Assembly: GCA_050730835.1 (NCBI GenBank)
Contig: JBOHNS010000025.1
Coordinates: 1 to 24,615, forward strand
Reading direction: 5' to 3'
Length of the DNA stretch: 24,615 nt
Source: JBOHNS01 sp050730835
GTDB lineage: Bacteria; Patescibacteriota; Saccharimonadia; Saccharimonadales; UBA4665
In this document: positions 22,601 to 24,615 of the stretch, in pieces
Position numbering within the stretch: position 1 is the stretch's first letter
How the letters are laid out: every line of letters begins with the position of its first letter
Program-made: the position numbers and the translations under genes
The notes under the pieces: generated by a model
Databases searched by the model: none
Seen by the model: only the letters and a program-made list of their open reading frames with translations
What the model was told of the DNA's origin: nothing

Positions 22601-23953
22601 ATGCCAGACATTAGTTCAATTTTTAAAGCCTACGATATCCGCGGCAAAGTCGGCAGCGAGTTAAGCGCTGAAGTGGCTAACCGAATCGGCAAAGCTTTTG
22701 CCGACTGGCTGCCAAGCACTGGCCGCGTAGCCGTCGGCCGCGACATGCGCCCAGACTCCGCCGAACTAGCGGCAGCTGCCATCGACGGGCTAACACAACA
22801 GGGCCGCGACGTGCTCGACATTGGCGAAGTTACTTCTGACATGATTTATTTCGCGGTTGGCAATAATCAATTAGCCGGCGGCTTAATGGTTACCGCCAGC
22901 CATAACCCCGGAATTTATAACGGCCTTAAATTATGTCGCGAAGTAGCCCGACCGGTTGGCCAAGAGTCTGGCTTATTGGAAATACGCGACAAAGTTATAA
23001 ATCAAACATTCAATTCGCCAGCCGCAAAACCTGGCGCTATCGAACAAAAAGATATCACCGAAGATTGGGTCAAGCATGTGCTGACGTTTGTCAAACCAGA
23101 CCAAATGAAACCGCTAAAAATTGCCGTTGACGCCGGCAACGGCATGGCCGGCAAAATATTTCCGAGCCTTGAACCGCATGTGCCGTGGCAGGTTAGCGAA
23201 ATGTATTTCGACCTAGATGGCACGTTTCCCAATCACGCAGCCAATCCGCTAAATTTTGAAACCCTGAATGATTTAATCGCCAAAATCAAAGCCAATAATT
23301 TAGACGGCGGCATCGCCTTTGACGGCGACGGCGACCGGGCGTTTTTGGTCGACGAAACCGGTGCGGTTATAACCGGCAACGTCATGAATGCCATGCTGGG
23401 GGAATATTTCCTGGATGAATTTCCCGGCAGCGCCATTTTGTATGATTTACGCTCCACCCACGCCGTGCCCGAAATTATTAAAGCCAAAGGCGGCCAACCC
23501 ATCTGCACCCGCGTTGGCCACAGTTTCATCAAACAAGTCATGCGCGAAAACAATGCGCCGTTTGGCGGCGAAGTAAGCGGCCACTTTTACTTCCGCGACA
23601 ATTTCTTCGCGGATTCCGGCTTAATCGCCGCGATTATTGGTTTATATGTAGCGGGATTAAACGGCAAATCGTTATCACAAATCCGTCAATATTACACAAA
23701 ATATTCGGTATTACCAGAAACTAACTTTGAAGTTGAAGACAAAGGCGCGGTTTTTGAGCGCTTAAAAAAAGCTTTCAAAAATGACAAACAAAGTGAACTT
23801 GATGGCTTAACGCTCGAGCTAGCCGATGATAAATGGTTCAATGTCCGCGCTAGCAACACCGAGCCTGTAATACGCTTAAACGCTGAAGCCAAAACTCAAA
23901 ACGAACTCGACGAGCTGGTTCAAAAAGTTATCGCCGTTATAACCGCCAACTAA
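22601..23953 (+). CDS. manB: Phosphomannomutase/phosphoglucomutase
   Basis: A 450-residue alpha-D-phosphohexomutase, interconverting hexose 6- and 1-phosphates for sugar-nucleotide and envelope polysaccharide synthesis. It has the YDIRG start (11-15), catalytic serine S100 in TASHNPG, metal-binding DGDGDR (241-246), sugar-binding GEVSGHFY (323-330) and a phosphate-binding RASNTEPVIRL near the C terminus. All are intact. Mannose versus glucose specificity cannot be decided by eye. A possible -10 TACAAC is at 22582-22587. The stop overlaps the convergent gene's stop (23951-23953 vs 23952-23950). Confidence 0.93.
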   Translation: MPDISSIFKAYDIRGKVGSELSAEVANRIGKAFADWLPSTGRVAVGRDMRPDSAELAAAAIDGLTQQGRDVLDIGEVTSDMIYFAVGNNQLAGGLMVTASHNPGIYNGLKLCREVARPVGQESGLLEIRDKVINQTFNSPAAKPGAIEQKDITEDWVKHVLTFVKPDQMKPLKIAVDAGNGMAGKIFPSLEPHVPWQVSEMYFDLDGTFPNHAANPLNFETLNDLIAKIKANNLDGGIAFDGDGDRAFLVDETGAVITGNVMNAMLGEYFLDEFPGSAILYDLRSTHAVPEIIKAKGGQPICTRVGHSFIKQVMRENNAPFGGEVSGHFYFRDNFFADSGLIAAIIGLYVAGLNGKSLSQIRQYYTKYSVLPETNFEVEDKGAVFERLKKAFKNDKQSELDGLTLELADDKWFNVRASNTEPVIRLNAEAKTQNELDELVQKVIAVITAN

Positions 23954-24447
23954 CTGGCCGATAAATTTACCGGATTATTCTGCCACAAACTGCTTAGTGT
24001 TTTGCCGCCAGCGGTTAAAGTTACACCGACATTCCATAGGTTTTGATTAGGAAATTTGCTTAGCGGCACGTCGAATTCCGGGCAGACATAGGCGTTTTCT
24101 TGCAGCACAACTGATTCCTGCGCGGTAATGTCTTTTTGCCCGCTTTGGCTGACGGCTAGCGTGCATGTGCCGCTGGTGGCGCCGCTGATTTGGGTGCCGA
24201 CTTGCAGCTGCAATCCGACGGCCATGGCTCGCACAACATTGAGCGAAAGCCCCTGGCTGGTTTGGCCGCCATAACTGGAAGCTTGCGGCTCGGACGAGCT
24301 GGTTTTTGGCTTTGATTGCGGCTGGACGGCGCGATTAGCGTGGCTGGTGGCCAGCACCAACACAACCACGCCGACGCCCAGAATGACTATTACTGCCAGC
24401 GCGCCAAGCAGCGAGTACAGCACAGTTTTGGGGTTTACGTTTGACAT
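23950..24447 (-). CDS. Membrane-anchored extracytoplasmic protein, unknown
   Basis: A 165-residue protein with a membrane anchor at ~8-33 (LYSLLGALAVIVILGVGVVVLVLA), an S/Q-rich linker and a ~100-residue extracytoplasmic domain with two cysteines (GTCTLAVS and YVCPEFDV) that could form a disulphide. The strand-rich pattern suggests an immunoglobulin-like or similar beta fold, but no family is recognised. Its start lies close to TATAAC/TAAAAT on the minus strand (24463-24453), 5-10 bases upstream, another short leader. It converges on the phosphomannomutase gene with a 3-base overlap. Confidence 0.6.
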   Translation of the reverse strand: MSNVNPKTVLYSLLGALAVIVILGVGVVVLVLATSHANRAVQPQSKPKTSSSEPQASSYGGQTSQGLSLNVVRAMAVGLQLQVGTQISGATSGTCTLAVSQSGQKDITAQESVVLQENAYVCPEFDVPLSKFPNQNLWNVGVTLTAGGKTLSSLWQNNPVNLSAS

Positions 24448-24519
24448 TTACGGTTATATTTTAGCAAACTTCAAGGCAAATTGCAGCAATTCAAGCAGAA
24501 ATTAGCAGATAGTAGATGG

Positions 24520-24615
24520 CATATGGAATTTGGAAGTTGACCGTTGACAGCTACTTAAACATTGACCGTTGATCTTTGACCATTGATCATTGCTATACCA
24601 TTGACCATTGATCGT
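24520..24615. repeat. Degenerate TTGACC/CATTGATC word-repeat patch
   Basis: Words like TTGACCGTTGA, ATTGACCGTTGATC, TTGACCATTGATC and CCATTGACCATTGATCGT recur through the last ~95 bases. Spacing and sequence drift, so it is not a CRISPR and not a clean tandem array. The word CCATTGACC is the reverse complement of GGTCAATGG in the patch before the ATPase gene. It continues past the window end. Confidence 0.6.

Noticed and set aside
24520..24615. CRISPR-like array at the right end
   Set aside because: Repeat words are short, drift in sequence and have no regular unique spacers; no cas genes nearby.

Overview
The window most likely comes from a Patescibacteria/CPR genome, probably a Candidatus Saccharibacteria (TM7) relative. 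Three things point there: a compact rpmH-rnpA-yidC-jag / dnaA-dnaN-recF origin region, a PrgI / TraC-N / VirB4-type ATPase cluster of the kind common in that phylum, and many short-leader or leaderless starts. TGA is used as a stop (rpmH ends in TGA), so the recoded UGA of Gracilibacteria/Absconditabacteria is not supported. The taxonomic call is inference; no rRNA gene is present.

Layout. 1-227 holds no gene I can support. 228-2700 carries two proteins with disordered tails: a Nudix-fold protein whose catalytic box is eroded, and a 546-residue protein with a clear GrpE-like head domain in its middle. 2748-4258 is a small defence/stability island: a tRNA-like 5' fragment, then an RHH/PIN (VapBC-type) pair, then an MntA/HepT pair. 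4409-15306 is a co-directional cluster for an envelope-spanning type IV secretion-like machine. In order it encodes a PrgI-like membrane protein, a stand-alone VirB4/TraC N-terminal domain, a VirB4-type ATPase, a 1091-residue membrane protein ending in a LAS-type metallopeptidase domain, a secreted phage-type lysozyme with a degenerate M23 domain, a PEGA-like membrane-anchored protein and a membrane-anchored propeller-like protein. 15313-20179 is the minus-strand recF-dnaN-dnaA block, interrupted by an opposite-strand lipoprotein gene. The regions on both sides of dnaA carry DnaA boxes and AT-rich DNA and look like a bipartite origin. 20457-23953 runs rightward: rpmH, rnpA, yidC, jag and a phosphomannomutase/phosphoglucomutase. 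A convergent minus-strand membrane-anchored protein and a repeat patch end the window.

How the parts fit. The ATPase, PrgI and TraC-like proteins would form the energised inner-membrane core of a secretion or contact apparatus. The peptidase and lysozyme genes directly downstream would open or remodel peptidoglycan, the cell's own or that of a partner cell, and the two last anchored proteins would be surface or periplasmic components. YidC and the KH/R3H protein belong to membrane-protein insertion and RNA binding, and RnpA and L34 to RNA maturation and translation.

The observations I rate highest are the GrpE head domain in a non-GrpE protein, the repeated pattern of -10 hexamers 6-8 bases before the ATG (leaderless transcription), the LAS peptidase fused to the big membrane protein, the apparently dead M23 domain, the bipartite origin with the whole secretion cluster transcribed head-on to replication, and a set of intergenic patches built from short degenerate words.
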